NCBI RefSeq assembly: GCF_006970445.1
Contig: NZ_CP033877.1
Coordinates: forward strand, 1,744,750-1,808,749
Reading direction: 5' to 3'
DNA from: Stenotrophomonas maltophilia
GTDB taxonomy: Bacteria; Pseudomonadota; Gammaproteobacteria; Xanthomonadales; Xanthomonadaceae
DNA: 64,000 bases
Each line of letters starts with the position of its first letter. The first letter of the stretch is position 1. Shown here piece by piece: positions 9,563 to 17,204 of this stretch. Below the pieces are notes generated by a model, which worked only from the letters and a program-made list of their open reading frames with translations, was not told the origin of the DNA and did not search any database. Made by a program: the position numbers and the translations under genes.

Positions 9563-10177
9563 ATGACCACGCCCCGCTGCATCGTTCCTCTCGCTGCCAT
9601 CGGTGCCGCCCTGCTGTTGCTGGCCAGTGCGGTGACCGCTGCCGATACCGTGCTGCATCCGTTCCTGGTGGCCCAGCCGAAGCAGGCCCCACAGGAGGTG
9701 AATCTGGCGGTGGAGATTCCGGCCGGCAGCTTCACCAAGTACGAGATCAAGGAAGACGGTCTGGTGCATGTGGACCGCTTCCAGTCGATGCCGGTCGCCT
9801 ATCCGGCCAACTACGGCTCGATGCCGCGCACCCTGGCTGGCGACAACGATCCGCTGGATGCACTGGTGCTGACCCGTGAGCCCCTGCATCCGGGTGTGAT
9901 CGTGCGTTTCCGGCCGATCGGGTATCTGAAAATGATCGATGGCGGCGAGCACGACGAGAAGATCATCGGCGTGCCGACCGACAAGGTCGATCCGACCTAT
10001 GCCAACGTCCGTGACCTGGCGGATCTGCCGGAGGTCGAGCGCCAGCGCATCGAGGCATTCTTCCGGGTCTACAAGGACCTGCCGGCCGGGCGCAACCCGG
10101 TGCAGCTCAACGGCTGGGGCAATGCTGCCGAGGCGCGCACGCTGATCATCGAAGCGATGAAGCGCTTCGAAAAGTAG
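9563..10177 (+). CDS. exported inorganic pyrophosphatase (family I)
   Basis: A 204-residue family I inorganic pyrophosphatase, hydrolysing pyrophosphate to orthophosphate. The signature DNDPLDALVL is intact, with KYEIKEDG before it and GEHDEKIIGVP after. Unlike the usual cytoplasmic enzyme it starts with a signal peptide (MTTPRCIVPLAAIGAALLLLASAVTA), so it acts in the periplasm or outside. It lies 10 bases after the phosphatase and completes a phosphate-harvesting operon. The TAG stop codon is itself part of a SMAG repeat (10174-10196). Confidence 0.9.
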   Translation: MTTPRCIVPLAAIGAALLLLASAVTAADTVLHPFLVAQPKQAPQEVNLAVEIPAGSFTKYEIKEDGLVHVDRFQSMPVAYPANYGSMPRTLAGDNDPLDALVLTREPLHPGVIVRFRPIGYLKMIDGGEHDEKIIGVPTDKVDPTYANVRDLADLPEVERQRIEAFFRVYKDLPAGRNPVQLNGWGNAAEARTLIIEAMKRFEK

Positions 10178-10196
10178 ATCCACGCCATGCGTGGAT
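10174..10196. repeat. SMAG-type palindrome
   Basis: GTAGATCC followed by ACGCCATGCGTGGAT. It supplies the stop codon of the pyrophosphatase gene and abuts the stop codon of the convergent SUKH-like gene at 10197. Confidence 0.8.
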
Positions 10197-10793
10197 TCAG
10201 TCCAGCAACGTCTCGATGAACGACTCGGCCTGCATGCGGTCGCCCAGTACCCGGGCCACCGCCTGTACGGCTGCCTCCTGGTATTCAGGACGGATGCCGC
10301 CATCGTCATCGTCGTTGTAGAGGTCATCGCCGGCATCGAGGTACACCGTGCCTGCAGCAGCCAGAGCCGCCATCAAGGTCGGCACATCGGTAGTGATCTC
10401 GCCGGCATCCAGCAGGCCGCCACCGTGGTGGCTGAACAGCACACGGCCGTCGTCCAGGTCGAGGATGAACGGATCAGCGCCGCGATCGGCAATCACCAGC
10501 CAGTTCGATGGCCAGTCGTTGATCCGTTCGCCGCTGATGCCGTGCCATCGATAGCCGGCCTGCTGGCTCCACAGTCGTTGCAGTGGCGGTATCCAGACAT
10601 CAAGGCCGGGAACGGTGATGCCGGCGCGGCCAACTCTGGCATTGATCTCTTCGCCCAGCGGCCCGACCTGCGCGTAGAAGCACGCCAGTGCCGGGGGCAG
10701 CGGGAACGGGCCCTGCCAGTCACGCTCGTGCTGGGCATGCAGCAGCCCGAAGCGGGCGAATGAGGCGTGCAGATCATCCATGTCAGAGCCCAA
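10197..10793 (-). CDS. SUKH (SMI1/KNR4)-like protein
   Basis: A 198-residue soluble protein. FPLPPALACFYAQVGPLG near residues 29-46 and WLVIADRGADPFILDLDDGRVLFSHHGGG near residues 98-126 fit the SMI1/KNR4 (SUKH) fold, in which an early helix selects against large residues and a central strand pair carries the ADxGxGDPF-type motif. SUKH proteins often serve as immunity proteins against contact-dependent or polymorphic toxins, but no toxin gene lies nearby. The start could be 10793 or the Met four codons later. Confidence 0.7.
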   Translation of the reverse strand: MGSDMDDLHASFARFGLLHAQHERDWQGPFPLPPALACFYAQVGPLGEEINARVGRAGITVPGLDVWIPPLQRLWSQQAGYRWHGISGERINDWPSNWLVIADRGADPFILDLDDGRVLFSHHGGGLLDAGEITTDVPTLMAALAAAGTVYLDAGDDLYNDDDDGGIRPEYQEAAVQAVARVLGDRMQAESFIETLLD

Positions 10794-10890
10794 CGGGTAG
10801 CGGCCGTGCAGCCTAGCAGATGGCGTCTGCGCGCATCTCCTTCACCGCCGCTGGCTATCATGTCCGCCTTCCACAACGAAGGCGGTGCAT

Positions 10891-12306
10891 GTGTCGGTAG
10901 CGTTGGTATGGTTCCGCCGTGATCTGCGGCTGCAGGACAATCCGGCTCTGCAGGCCGCGCTGGACGCGGGTCACGATGTGGTGCCGGTCTACGTCCACGC
11001 GCCGCACGAGGAGGGCGAGTGGGTGCCTGGCGCGGCCTCCGATGCGTGGCGCCACCGTTCACTGGATGCACTGGACGCTGACCTGCGCGCGCGCGGCTCG
11101 TCGCTGGTACTGCGCAGCGGTGACAGCCTGTCGGCCCTCCAGTTGCTTATCGAGCAGACCGGTGCCGAGGCGGTGTACTGGAACCGCAAGTATGAGCCGG
11201 CCACCCAGCCTCGCGATGCCACCATCAAGCGCACGCTGCGTGAGCAGGGCATCGACGCGCAGAGCTGCAATGGCAGCCTGTTGTTCGAGCCCTGGGACAT
11301 CGCGACACAGCAGGGTCAGCCGTACAAGGTGTTCACTCCGTACTGGCGCAACGTACTCAGTCATTGGCGCCTGCCGACGCTGAGTGCCGCGCCGAAGGCA
11401 CTGACCGCGCACTCGGTCGACGGCCTCGCATTGGACGAGCTGCGGCTGGCGCCCACGTTGGACTGGGATGCCGGCTTCTGGGAGCACTGGCAGCCGGGCG
11501 AGGCCGGCGCGCTGGAGGCGTTGTCCGTGTTCGAGGACGGCGCGTTGCGCGGTTACCACGAGCAGCGTGATCTGCCGGACCGGGTCGGCACCTCGCGACT
11601 GTCGCCGCATCTGCATTTCGGCGAGATCGCGCCGTGGCGCATCGCGCATGCGCTGGAGAGGCTGCGTAGTGCCGGCACCGATGCCGACATCGACGGCTAT
11701 CTGCGGCAACTGGGCTGGCGTGATTTCGCCTACCACCTGTTGCATCACTTCCCGAAGACGCCGACCGATAACCTCAATCCGCGTTTCGATCGGTTCCCTT
11801 GGGCCGCGCCCACTGCAGCGCAACTGCACGACTGGCAGCGTGGCAACACCGGCGTGCCGATCGTCGATGCCGGCCTGCGCGAGCTGTGGCATACCGGTTA
11901 CATGCACAACCGGGTGCGGATGATTGTTGCCAGCTATCTGTGCAAGCACCTGCGCGCGCACTGGCTGCATGGCGCGCGCTGGTTCTGGGATACCCTGGTC
12001 GACGCCGACCTGGCCAACAACACGATGGGCTGGCAATGGGTGGCGGGAACCGGCGCCGATGCTGCGCCGTACTTCCGCGTGTTCAATCCGGTCACCCAGG
12101 CCGAGAAGTTCGACCCACAAGCCCGCTACATCAGCCGCTGGGTGCCCGAGCTGGCGGCGTTGCCGGTGAAGGCGCGCTTCGCACCGTGGCAGCATCCGCT
12201 GCTGCTGGCCGCGCATGCCCCGGGCTATCCGCGTACTCCGCTGGTGGACCTGGCCACCGGCCGCGATGCTGCACTGGCTGCCTACCGGCAGTCGGGAGCG
12301 GGGTAA
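10891..12306 (+). CDS. phrB: deoxyribodipyrimidine photolyase
   Basis: A class I CPD photolyase of about 471 residues that repairs cyclobutane pyrimidine dimers using light. The N-terminus ALVWFRRDLRLQDNPAL is the antenna-domain signature. The FAD-binding C-terminal region includes GTSRLSPHLHFGEI, MHNRVRMIVASYL and WFWDTLVDADLANNTMGWQW, with the asparagine that contacts the flavin in the last. GTG 10891 is preferred over GTG 10885 because GAAGG at 10878-10882 is correctly spaced for it. The gene is divergent from the SUKH-like gene and monocistronic. Confidence 0.93.
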   Translation: MSVALVWFRRDLRLQDNPALQAALDAGHDVVPVYVHAPHEEGEWVPGAASDAWRHRSLDALDADLRARGSSLVLRSGDSLSALQLLIEQTGAEAVYWNRKYEPATQPRDATIKRTLREQGIDAQSCNGSLLFEPWDIATQQGQPYKVFTPYWRNVLSHWRLPTLSAAPKALTAHSVDGLALDELRLAPTLDWDAGFWEHWQPGEAGALEALSVFEDGALRGYHEQRDLPDRVGTSRLSPHLHFGEIAPWRIAHALERLRSAGTDADIDGYLRQLGWRDFAYHLLHHFPKTPTDNLNPRFDRFPWAAPTAAQLHDWQRGNTGVPIVDAGLRELWHTGYMHNRVRMIVASYLCKHLRAHWLHGARWFWDTLVDADLANNTMGWQWVAGTGADAAPYFRVFNPVTQAEKFDPQARYISRWVPELAALPVKARFAPWQHPLLLAAHAPGYPRTPLVDLATGRDAALAAYRQSGAG

Positions 12307-12445
12307 AGTGCGGGCTGGGCGATTCGGTCAGTTAGCTGAACGCGGCCCTGTCGGCGTGCCCGATCATCATTCCGGCATCGCATCGGGCTGTTTATTCTCT
12401 TTGCGCCCGCAGGCCGCCGGCCAACCGGAAACCAAGGAGAACCTC

Positions 12446-13141
12446 ATGATCCGCAACACCACCCGCAACGTCGCACTGGCCCTGATGAGTGCGGCCGTCC
12501 TGTCGGCCTGCGCCACCGGCGGCTCGTACGTACAGAGTGACCAGTACGGCAACCCGACCGAGCAGCAGAACCGCACCGGCCGCAACGCGCTGATCGGCAC
12601 CGCGATTGGTGTGGCTGCTGGCCTGCTGACCGGCGACAGCGCCACCGAGCGTCGTCAGCACGCGCTGATCGGCGCCGGCATCGGTGCGCTCAGCGGCGCC
12701 GCGGTCGGCCAGTACCAGGATCGCCAGGAACGCGCACTGCGCGAGCGCACCGCCAACACCGGCATCGATGTTCAGCGCCAGGGCGACAACATCATGCTGA
12801 ACCTGCCGGACGGCATCACCTTCGATTTCGGCAAGGCGACCCTGAAGCCGCAGTTCTACGGTTCGCTCAACGGCGTGGCAGGCACCCTGCGTGACTACAA
12901 CCAGACCATGATCGAAGTGGTCGGCCACACCGACAGCATCGGCAGCGACGCGGTCAACAACCGCCTGTCGAAGGAGCGCGCCGACTCGGTCGCGCAGTAC
13001 CTGATCGGCCAGGGCGTGCAGAGCGTGCGTATCGAAACGCTGGGCGCCGGCAAGTCGTACCCGATTGCGGACAACAGCACCGATGCCGGCCGCGCCAAGA
13101 ACCGCCGCGTCGAGATCCGCGTGATTCCGCTCAAGCAGTAA
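12446..13141 (+). CDS. OmpA-family lipoprotein with glycine zipper
   Basis: A 231-residue envelope protein. The signal ends in a lipobox (AVLSAC). Residues about 50-90 form a glycine-zipper segment (ALIGTAIGVAAGLL and ALIGAGIGALSGAAVG), followed by a C-terminal OmpA-like peptidoglycan-binding domain with VVGHTDSIGSD and NRRVEIRV. YiaD-type proteins have this architecture. The start is set by AAGGAG seven bases upstream of ATG 12446. The intrinsic terminator after it is part of a triplicated repeat unit. Confidence 0.9.
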   Translation: MIRNTTRNVALALMSAAVLSACATGGSYVQSDQYGNPTEQQNRTGRNALIGTAIGVAAGLLTGDSATERRQHALIGAGIGALSGAAVGQYQDRQERALRERTANTGIDVQRQGDNIMLNLPDGITFDFGKATLKPQFYGSLNGVAGTLRDYNQTMIEVVGHTDSIGSDAVNNRLSKERADSVAQYLIGQGVQSVRIETLGAGKSYPIADNSTDAGRAKNRRVEIRVIPLKQ

Positions 13142-13163
13142 CGCGTAGCGTTACGGTTCCGGC

Positions 13164-13560
13164 GTAGCCGGAACGAAAATGCCGCCCTTGCAGGCGGCAT
13201 TTTCTGTAGGTGCCGAGCGTTGCTCGGCACACCGATAGCGCTTCCGGTTGCGGCTTCTCCGAATGGCGCCGACCAAGGTCGGCATCTACCGGAAGCCAGG
13301 TAGCCGGAACGAAAATGCCGCCCTTGCAGGCGGCATTTTCTGTAGGTGCCGAGCTTGCTCGGCACGCCGACAGCGCTCCCGGTTGCGGCTTCTCCGAATG
13401 GCGCCGACCAAGGTCGGCATCTACCGGAAGCCAGGTAGCCGGAACGAAAATGCCGCCCTTGCAGGCGGCATTTTTGTGGGTGCCGAGCGTTGCTCGGCAC
13501 GCCGTTAGCGCTCCCGGTGGCGGCTTTTCCGAACGGCGCCGACCAAGGTCGGCGCCGTTC
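13164..13560. repeat. three tandem ~135-base intergenic units
   Basis: Units begin at 13164, 13300 and 13435, each with GTAGCCGGAACGAAAATGCC. Each contains an intrinsic-terminator-like hairpin (AATGCCGCC...GGCGGCATT followed by T residues), then a SMAG-like GTGCCGAGC/GCTCGGCAC palindrome, then a CGACC-AAGGTCG palindrome ending in CTAC. Copies one and two are nearly identical. Copy three has diverged, and its final palindrome extends into GGCGCCGTTCGGAAAA. This block fills the gap between the OmpA-family gene and smeRv. Confidence 0.85.
13182..13207 (+). terminator. intrinsic terminator of the OmpA-family gene (first copy)
   Basis: AATGCCGCC pairs with GGCGGCATT across CTTGCA and is followed by TTTCTG. 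The same hairpin recurs in the next two repeat units (near 13316-13342 and 13450-13475). Confidence 0.8.
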
Positions 13561-13600
13561 GGAAAACCAAGTCGAGCAAGCTCGACTCCACAGAACCCGG

Positions 13601-14632
13601 TTACGCCGCCGACGCGGCAACCTTCTCCAGGATCCGCTTGCCGCTGCTTTCCAGCGCGGCGTCTTCCTTTTCCTTCTGCTGCTGCGCCAGCTTCGCGCCC
13701 GGGCACTGCGCCAGCATGTAGTTGGCGTCGAAGTTGAGCTTTTCGACCAGGAAGTCGACGAACGCCCGCACCTTCGGCGAGACCAGCCGGCCGCCGGCGA
13801 ACACGGCATTGAAGTCCACTTCCGGGCCGGTCCAGCCGGCCAGCACGCGACGCACCATGCCCGACTCAACGAACGGCTTGGCCATCACGTCGCCGGTCAG
13901 CAGCAGGCCTTCGCCACAGACCAGTGCACCGTTCAGTGCGGACATGTCATTGGCGGTCATCAGCGGGGTGACCGGGAAGTCACGCAGCTCGCCGCCGTTC
14001 TCGCCCAGCTGCCAGGTGAAGCGCGGCGAATTACCGGTGTGATATGGCTTGCGCATCGCCAGGATGCGATGGAACTGCAGCTCTTCCGGATGCAGCGGCT
14101 CGCCATAGCGTTCGATGTAGGCCGGGCTGGCGAACACCTGCGTGCGCAGGCTGCCCAGCTTGCGCGCGACCAGGTTGGAATCGGGAAGGGCACCCACGCG
14201 CAGCGCCAGATCCGCTTCGCCGGCAATCAGGTCCAGCTTCTCGTTGCCCATGTGCATGTCCAGGCGGATCTCCGGATACTGCGCATGGAACTGGCCCAGC
14301 AGCGGGGCGATCCAGGTGATGCCGATCGAATAGGGAACGGTGAAGCGCAGCCAGCCGCGCGGGCCGGACTGCAACTGGCTCACCGCGCTTTCGGCTTCTT
14401 CAAGCTCGCGCGCGATGCGCTGGCAATGCTCGTGGTAGATCGAACCGGCTTCGGTCAGGCCGAGGCGGCGCGTGGTCCGGTGCAGCAGTCGCGCACCCAG
14501 GCGCGTTTCCAGCTCCTGCACTTTGCGGCTGACCGTGGTCTTGGGCAGGCCGAGCGATTTGGCAGCGGCAATGAAACTGCCTTGCTCGACCACTTTGACG
14601 AAGATCAGCGTCTCGTTGAGATCGTGGGACAT
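13601..14632 (-). CDS. smeRv: LysR-type regulator of the SmeVWX pump
   Basis: A 343-residue LysR-type regulator divergent from an operon with the exact smeU1-V-W-U2-X order, hence SmeRv. The helix-turn-helix is IAAAKSLGLPKTTVSRKVQELE (about residues 21-42). Counting from MSHDLNETLI, residue 266 is Gly (VLAGWTG), the position reported to be altered in clinical isolates that overproduce SmeVWX; this allele therefore looks wild type there, and the numbering supports the chosen start. The last 35 residues form a Lys/Ala-rich tail beyond the usual LysR end. It both represses and, when mutated, activates the operon according to published work. Confidence 0.9.
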   Translation of the reverse strand: MSHDLNETLIFVKVVEQGSFIAAAKSLGLPKTTVSRKVQELETRLGARLLHRTTRRLGLTEAGSIYHEHCQRIARELEEAESAVSQLQSGPRGWLRFTVPYSIGITWIAPLLGQFHAQYPEIRLDMHMGNEKLDLIAGEADLALRVGALPDSNLVARKLGSLRTQVFASPAYIERYGEPLHPEELQFHRILAMRKPYHTGNSPRFTWQLGENGGELRDFPVTPLMTANDMSALNGALVCGEGLLLTGDVMAKPFVESGMVRRVLAGWTGPEVDFNAVFAGGRLVSPKVRAFVDFLVEKLNFDANYMLAQCPGAKLAQQQKEKEDAALESSGKRILEKVAASAA

Positions 14633-14662
14633 GGTCGGGGATCCTGGACGTCGGGGATGGGA

Positions 14663-14682
14663 CAATCGTGACAGAACGATTG
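14663..14682. promoter_or_regulatory. inverted repeat between smeRv and smeU1
   Basis: CAATCGT, six bases, then ACGATTG: a perfect 7-base inverted repeat 31 bases upstream of the smeRv start. The size suits a LysR-type recognition site; binding by SmeRv is inferred. Confidence 0.45.
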
Positions 14683-14709
14683 GACCGGGAGCGGGATGAT
14701 TATTCCCCT

Positions 14710-14725
14710 TAATCAGGACTAATCA
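14710..14725. promoter_or_regulatory. TAATCA direct repeats, helical-turn spacing
   Basis: TAATCA at 14710 and again at 14720, ten bases apart, in an unusually AT-rich patch of the smeRv–smeU1 intergenic region. This is a possible second contact site for the regulator or part of a promoter. Confidence 0.3.
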
Positions 14726-14779
14726 AGTAAAGGTTTGAGGTCTATCGTGGCGCCATTCGTGAAATGGAGCCCCCTCGCC

Positions 14780-15007
14780 ATGAGCCTGCGCAACATTCTT
14801 GCCCGCTTCCGGCATGCCGGCCAGAACGCCCTGGATCTGGCGATGACCGTCGAAGCCCGTCCGAGTTCCTTGGTACACAAGGACTTTCGTGAGTTTACCG
14901 CGCCCATGCGTCAGCAGCGTGGCGGTGCCATCCGCCTGGTCCCGCACAAGGGTGACCGGCTGCGCCGGATCGGGACTATCCCGGATTTGGGAGGAAATGT
15001 CCCGTGA
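14780..15007 (+). CDS. hypothetical 75-residue protein ahead of smeU1
   Basis: A small open frame with coding-like third positions begins MSLRNILARFRHAGQNALDL, preceded by GGAG about ten bases upstream, and ends in a TGA that overlaps the GTG start of smeU1 (GTGA at 15004-15007). The overlap suggests translational coupling with the efflux operon. The protein is basic, with an amphipathic N-terminus and no signal peptide or known motif. I do not recognise it, and it may be a leader peptide or a chance frame. Confidence 0.4.
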   Translation: MSLRNILARFRHAGQNALDLAMTVEARPSSLVHKDFREFTAPMRQQRGGAIRLVPHKGDRLRRIGTIPDLGGNVP

Positions 15008-15774
15008 ATGGGATACTGACGCCCGAAGTCCTGGTTCTCGGCGGCACCGGTGCCGTCGGCCAGGGCGTGGTCGGCGCTTTGCTGGAAGCCGGCAGCCCGG
15101 TGCTGGTGGTTGGCCGCGATCCGGGCCGGCTGGCCGCGCTGCACGAGCAGTTCGCCGACGAGCCCGGCCTGGAGACGCTGCTGGGCTCGCTCAGCGACGA
15201 CGGCTCGGCCCGCGCCTTGGCCGAACGCATCGCGCAGCGCCCGCGTCCGCTGGCGGCGGTGATCGCGGCGATGGGTGGCCCCTACCGTCGCGGCCGGGTG
15301 ACCGACCGCAACGGCGATGAGCTGCTGGGTGCGATGCAGGCCGACCTGATGCCGCACGTGCACGCTGTGCGCCACCTGCTGCCGCTGCTGCAGGACAACG
15401 TGCATGCGCGCCGCTACGTGATGATCGGCAGCCCGGCCAACGCCAAGCCCTGGGCGGGCTACGGCGAGACCTCGATCACCACCGCCGCGCTGCGCATGTA
15501 TGCACAGGTGGTGCACCAGGAAGCGCAGGCGCTGGGCGTGCGTGCACAGATGCTGGAAGTCTGCAGCCCGGTGTGCACCCCGGCCAACGCGGCCAACGCC
15601 TGCATCGAGTGGCCAAGCTCGTTGCTCGTCGGCCGTCGCGTGGTCTCGCTGCTGGATGGTTGCCGCGACAACCGCGCCATCGTCCGCTGCGACAGCAGCG
15701 ATGCCGAACTGCCGCGCGGCCTGCTGCACCTGGATGTCCCTCCACTGTGGCGCGATACCGCAGGCGTCGCTTGA
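15004..15774 (+). CDS. smeU1: SDR-fold protein SmeU1
   Basis: A 256-residue short-chain dehydrogenase/reductase-type protein, first of two oxidoreductases in the smeVWX operon. The nucleotide-binding loop LGGTGAVGQG is at about residues 13-22. Where classical SDRs have YxxxK the sequence reads YGETS, so the catalytic Lys appears to be missing. The start is GTG 15004 with GGGAGGA eight bases upstream. Its role in drug efflux is not established; overproduction of the operon affects quinolone, chloramphenicol and tetracycline resistance and redox-stress response. Confidence 0.85.
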   Translation: MNGILTPEVLVLGGTGAVGQGVVGALLEAGSPVLVVGRDPGRLAALHEQFADEPGLETLLGSLSDDGSARALAERIAQRPRPLAAVIAAMGGPYRRGRVTDRNGDELLGAMQADLMPHVHAVRHLLPLLQDNVHARRYVMIGSPANAKPWAGYGETSITTAALRMYAQVVHQEAQALGVRAQMLEVCSPVCTPANAANACIEWPSSLLVGRRVVSLLDGCRDNRAIVRCDSSDAELPRGLLHLDVPPLWRDTAGVA

Positions 15775-15856
15775 CCTCGACCATGGTTGAGGTCGCAGTA
15801 TGCGCCGCCGATTTTTGCAACACGTTCTCATATAGCTGTACCACCCCTCCGTACGG

Positions 15857-17092
15857 ATGCATGCCATGACTTCCCCCAATACCACCCCACATCGTTTCGG
15901 CCATCGCATCGCGATGGTCGGCGTGTCGATCCTCGCCGCGGCCGTGCTTGCGGCCTGCAGCGGCGGCCATGCCGAAGAAGCCGGTGCACCGCCGCCGCCG
16001 CAGGTCAGCGCCGCGCCGGTGCTGGTCAAGCAGGTCAGCCAGTGGGACGAGTTCAGCGGCCGCGTCGAAGCGGTACAGAGCGTTGAACTGCGCCCGCGCG
16101 TGTCCGGCTACATCGACAAGGTCAACTATGTCGAAGGCCAGGAAGTGAAGAAGGGCGAAGTGCTCTTCACCATCGACGCACGCAGCTACCAGGCCGAGTA
16201 CGATCGCGCCGCCGCCGAACTGGCCCGTGCCCGCACCCAGGCCACGCTGGCCCGCAGCGAGTCCGAGCGTGCCAAGCGGCTGTCCGAGCAGCAGGCGATC
16301 TCCACCGAGACCGCCGAGCAGCGTCGTGCGGCCGCCGACCAGTCCGGCGCCGCCGTGCAGGCCGCGCAGGCGGCACTGGATGCGGCCCGCCTCAACCTGG
16401 AGTTCACCAAGGTGCGTGCGCCGATCGATGGCCGGGCCGGCCGCGCGATGGTCACCGCCGGCAACCTGGTCACCGCCGGCGACAGCGCCAGCGTGCTGAC
16501 CACGCTGGTCTCGCTGGATACCGTGTTCGTCTACTTCGATGCCGACGAAAGCACCTTCCTGCGCTACGCACAGATGGCACGCAAGGGCGAGCGCCCGAGC
16601 GAGCGTGACAGCGAACTGCCGGTGAAGGTCGGCCTGTCCGGCGAAGAGGGCTACCCGCATGCGGGCAAGGTCGACTTCCTCGACAACCAGGTGGCCCGCA
16701 GCACCGGCACCATCCGCGTCCGCGCGCTGCTGGACAACGCCGACCGCCAGTTCACGCCGGGCCTGTTCGCCCGTGTGCAGCTGCTCGGCAGCGGCCAGTT
16801 CCAGGCGCTGCTGATCGACGACAAGGCCGTGCTGACCGACCAGGACCGCAAGTACGTGTACGTGGTCGACAAGGATGGCAAGGCCCAGCGCCGTGACATC
16901 CAGCTCGGCCGCACCGCCGACGGCCTGCGCATTGTCGAGCACGGCCTGGCCGCCGGCGACAAGGTGATCATCGACGGCGTGCAGAAGGTCTTCATGCCGG
17001 GCATGCCGGTGCAGGCCAAGGCCGTGGCGATGCAGCCGCAGGCTGCGCCGCCGGCACCGGGCCGTGATGCGACTGCCGCACTGAACCACTGA
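15857..17092 (+). CDS. smeV: RND periplasmic adaptor SmeV
   Basis: Membrane-fusion protein (about 411 residues) linking the inner-membrane pump SmeW to the outer-membrane channel SmeX. The lipobox AVLAAC anchors it. The split biotinyl-lipoyl-like halves (RVSGYIDKVNYVEGQEVKKGEVLFTID and FTKVRAPIDGRAGRAMVTAGNLV) flank a coiled-coil hairpin rich in Ala, Arg and Gln (about residues 115-190). ATG 15866 is an equally possible start. It is 82 bases from smeU1, more than other gaps in the operon, but no terminator is evident. Confidence 0.93.
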   Translation: MHAMTSPNTTPHRFGHRIAMVGVSILAAAVLAACSGGHAEEAGAPPPPQVSAAPVLVKQVSQWDEFSGRVEAVQSVELRPRVSGYIDKVNYVEGQEVKKGEVLFTIDARSYQAEYDRAAAELARARTQATLARSESERAKRLSEQQAISTETAEQRRAAADQSGAAVQAAQAALDAARLNLEFTKVRAPIDGRAGRAMVTAGNLVTAGDSASVLTTLVSLDTVFVYFDADESTFLRYAQMARKGERPSERDSELPVKVGLSGEEGYPHAGKVDFLDNQVARSTGTIRVRALLDNADRQFTPGLFARVQLLGSGQFQALLIDDKAVLTDQDRKYVYVVDKDGKAQRRDIQLGRTADGLRIVEHGLAAGDKVIIDGVQKVFMPGMPVQAKAVAMQPQAAPPAPGRDATAALNH

Positions 17093-17204
17093 TCCGCGTC
17101 CCCGCTTAGCTGCCGGCGCCAGCGGCAGCCTTCCCTGCCTTCGTCATCTCGGCGATGGGCAGGGTGGCTGTTGCCCGCCGAATGCCTTTCCCAGGAATTC
17201 CTCC

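Noticed and set aside
13164..13560. Possible CRISPR array
   Set aside because: Units are about 135 bases and repeated throughout, with terminators and SMAG palindromes; there are no short repeats with unique spacers and no cas genes.
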